A stretch of 64,000 nt of DNA. Source: Aliiroseovarius sediminis (GTDB lineage: Bacteria > Pseudomonadota > Alphaproteobacteria > Rhodobacterales > Rhodobacteraceae). The position numbers were made by a program, and so were the translations under genes. Shown here one piece after another: positions 63,932-64,000 of this stretch; position 1 is the first letter of the stretch; the number at the start of each line of letters is the position of its first letter. The notes under the pieces are model-generated. The model ran no database searches, was not told the DNA's origin, and saw only the letters and a list, made by a program, of their open reading frames with translations. The stretch spans positions 434,001 to 498,000 of the forward strand of contig NZ_JALBYP010000035.1 in the NCBI RefSeq assembly GCF_022678485.1. Direction: 5' to 3'.

Positions 63932-64000
63932 ATGATCTTGTGCTGCGGCGAAGCGTTGATCGACATGATCCCCACCCCGACCAAAGCGGGGCCAGACGGG
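63932..64000 (+). CDS. Sugar kinase, PfkB family (start only)
   Basis: Twenty-three codons from ATG at 63932, reading MILCCGEALIDMIPTPTKAG, the opening of fructokinase-like PfkB enzymes (CCGEALIDM). The rest lies outside the window. A ribosome site GGAAGG sits upstream. It is divergent from the AGE isomerase gene with about 170 bases between, which holds a T-rich stretch but no clear promoter. Confidence 0.8.
   Translation, partial: MILCCGEALIDMIPTPTKAGPDG

Overview
The window is a high-GC chromosomal segment that reads as core genome of a marine-type alphaproteobacterium, most likely a Rhodobacteraceae (Roseobacter-group) member. The basis is gene content: an Mcl1-type malyl-CoA lyase, a DgcN/DgcA pair, an orphan TRAP substrate-binding protein, ZapE/AFG1, DUF1244 and YtoQ proteins, a PII gene starting at GTG, and many short-overlap (ATGA) operons. 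There is no integrase, transposase, CRISPR array or phage gene. The species cannot be named from sequence reading alone.

Layout. 1-6.2 kb: end of an MbfA-like membrane protein, AEC transporter, NnrS, S-formylglutathione hydrolase, a YaiI-family protein, a probable 6S RNA with terminator, and a mercaptopyruvate sulfurtransferase/aminotransferase pair. 6.2-12.8 kb: a small AT-rich DUF6924-like gene, glnK-amtB, a class A penicillin-binding protein, a MarR regulator, and mlaA-mlaC lipid-transport genes. 13-20.9 kb: a type I secretion ABC/adaptor pair without visible substrate, RidA, glycerophosphodiesterase, a FemAB/GNAT-like protein, peroxiredoxin, ferredoxin reductase and rsmD. 20.9-34.5 kb: an orphan TRAP binding protein, map, sfsA, a CinA-like protein, GNAT, a peroxidase-related enzyme, an OmpA-domain protein, AEC transporter plus LysR, a dienoyl-CoA reductase, a three-gene block of uncharacterised proteins, a lipoprotein and a CPBP protease. 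34.5-40.7 kb: accD-folC, an AT-rich 485-base regulatory stretch, zapE, and a divergent Lrp/ald pair. 40.7-47.5 kb: tRNA-Met, mscL, ytoQ and the translation block rpmI-rplT-pheS-pheT. 47.5-64 kb: pyruvate kinase, N-formylglutamate amidohydrolase, small conserved proteins, a D-amino-acid block (D-amino-acid aminotransferase, dgcA, dgcN), mcl1, accA, ftsE-ftsX-plsC, a zinc-ribbon membrane protein, a universal stress protein, and an AGE isomerase divergent from a sugar kinase that runs off the end.

The genes mostly serve housekeeping: fatty-acid initiation (accA, accD), folate (folC), translation (pheST, rpmI, rplT, rsmD, map), cell division (ftsEX, zapE), nitrogen sensing (glnK-amtB) and amino-acid turnover (ald with its Lrp-type regulator; dgcNA; the sulfurtransferase/aminotransferase pair).

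The most unusual structure is in the pheS-pheT interval. Two accessory genes sit between pheS and pheT, and between those two lies an in-frame, about 86% identical copy of the first roughly 28 codons of pheT, ended by a TGA that overlaps the next start codon. The second most unusual stretch is the AT-rich interval at 36.9-37.36 kb, which has a consensus-like promoter, three perfect inverted repeats and a possible 42-residue ORF. I did not find a convincing multi-gene system that is wholly new.
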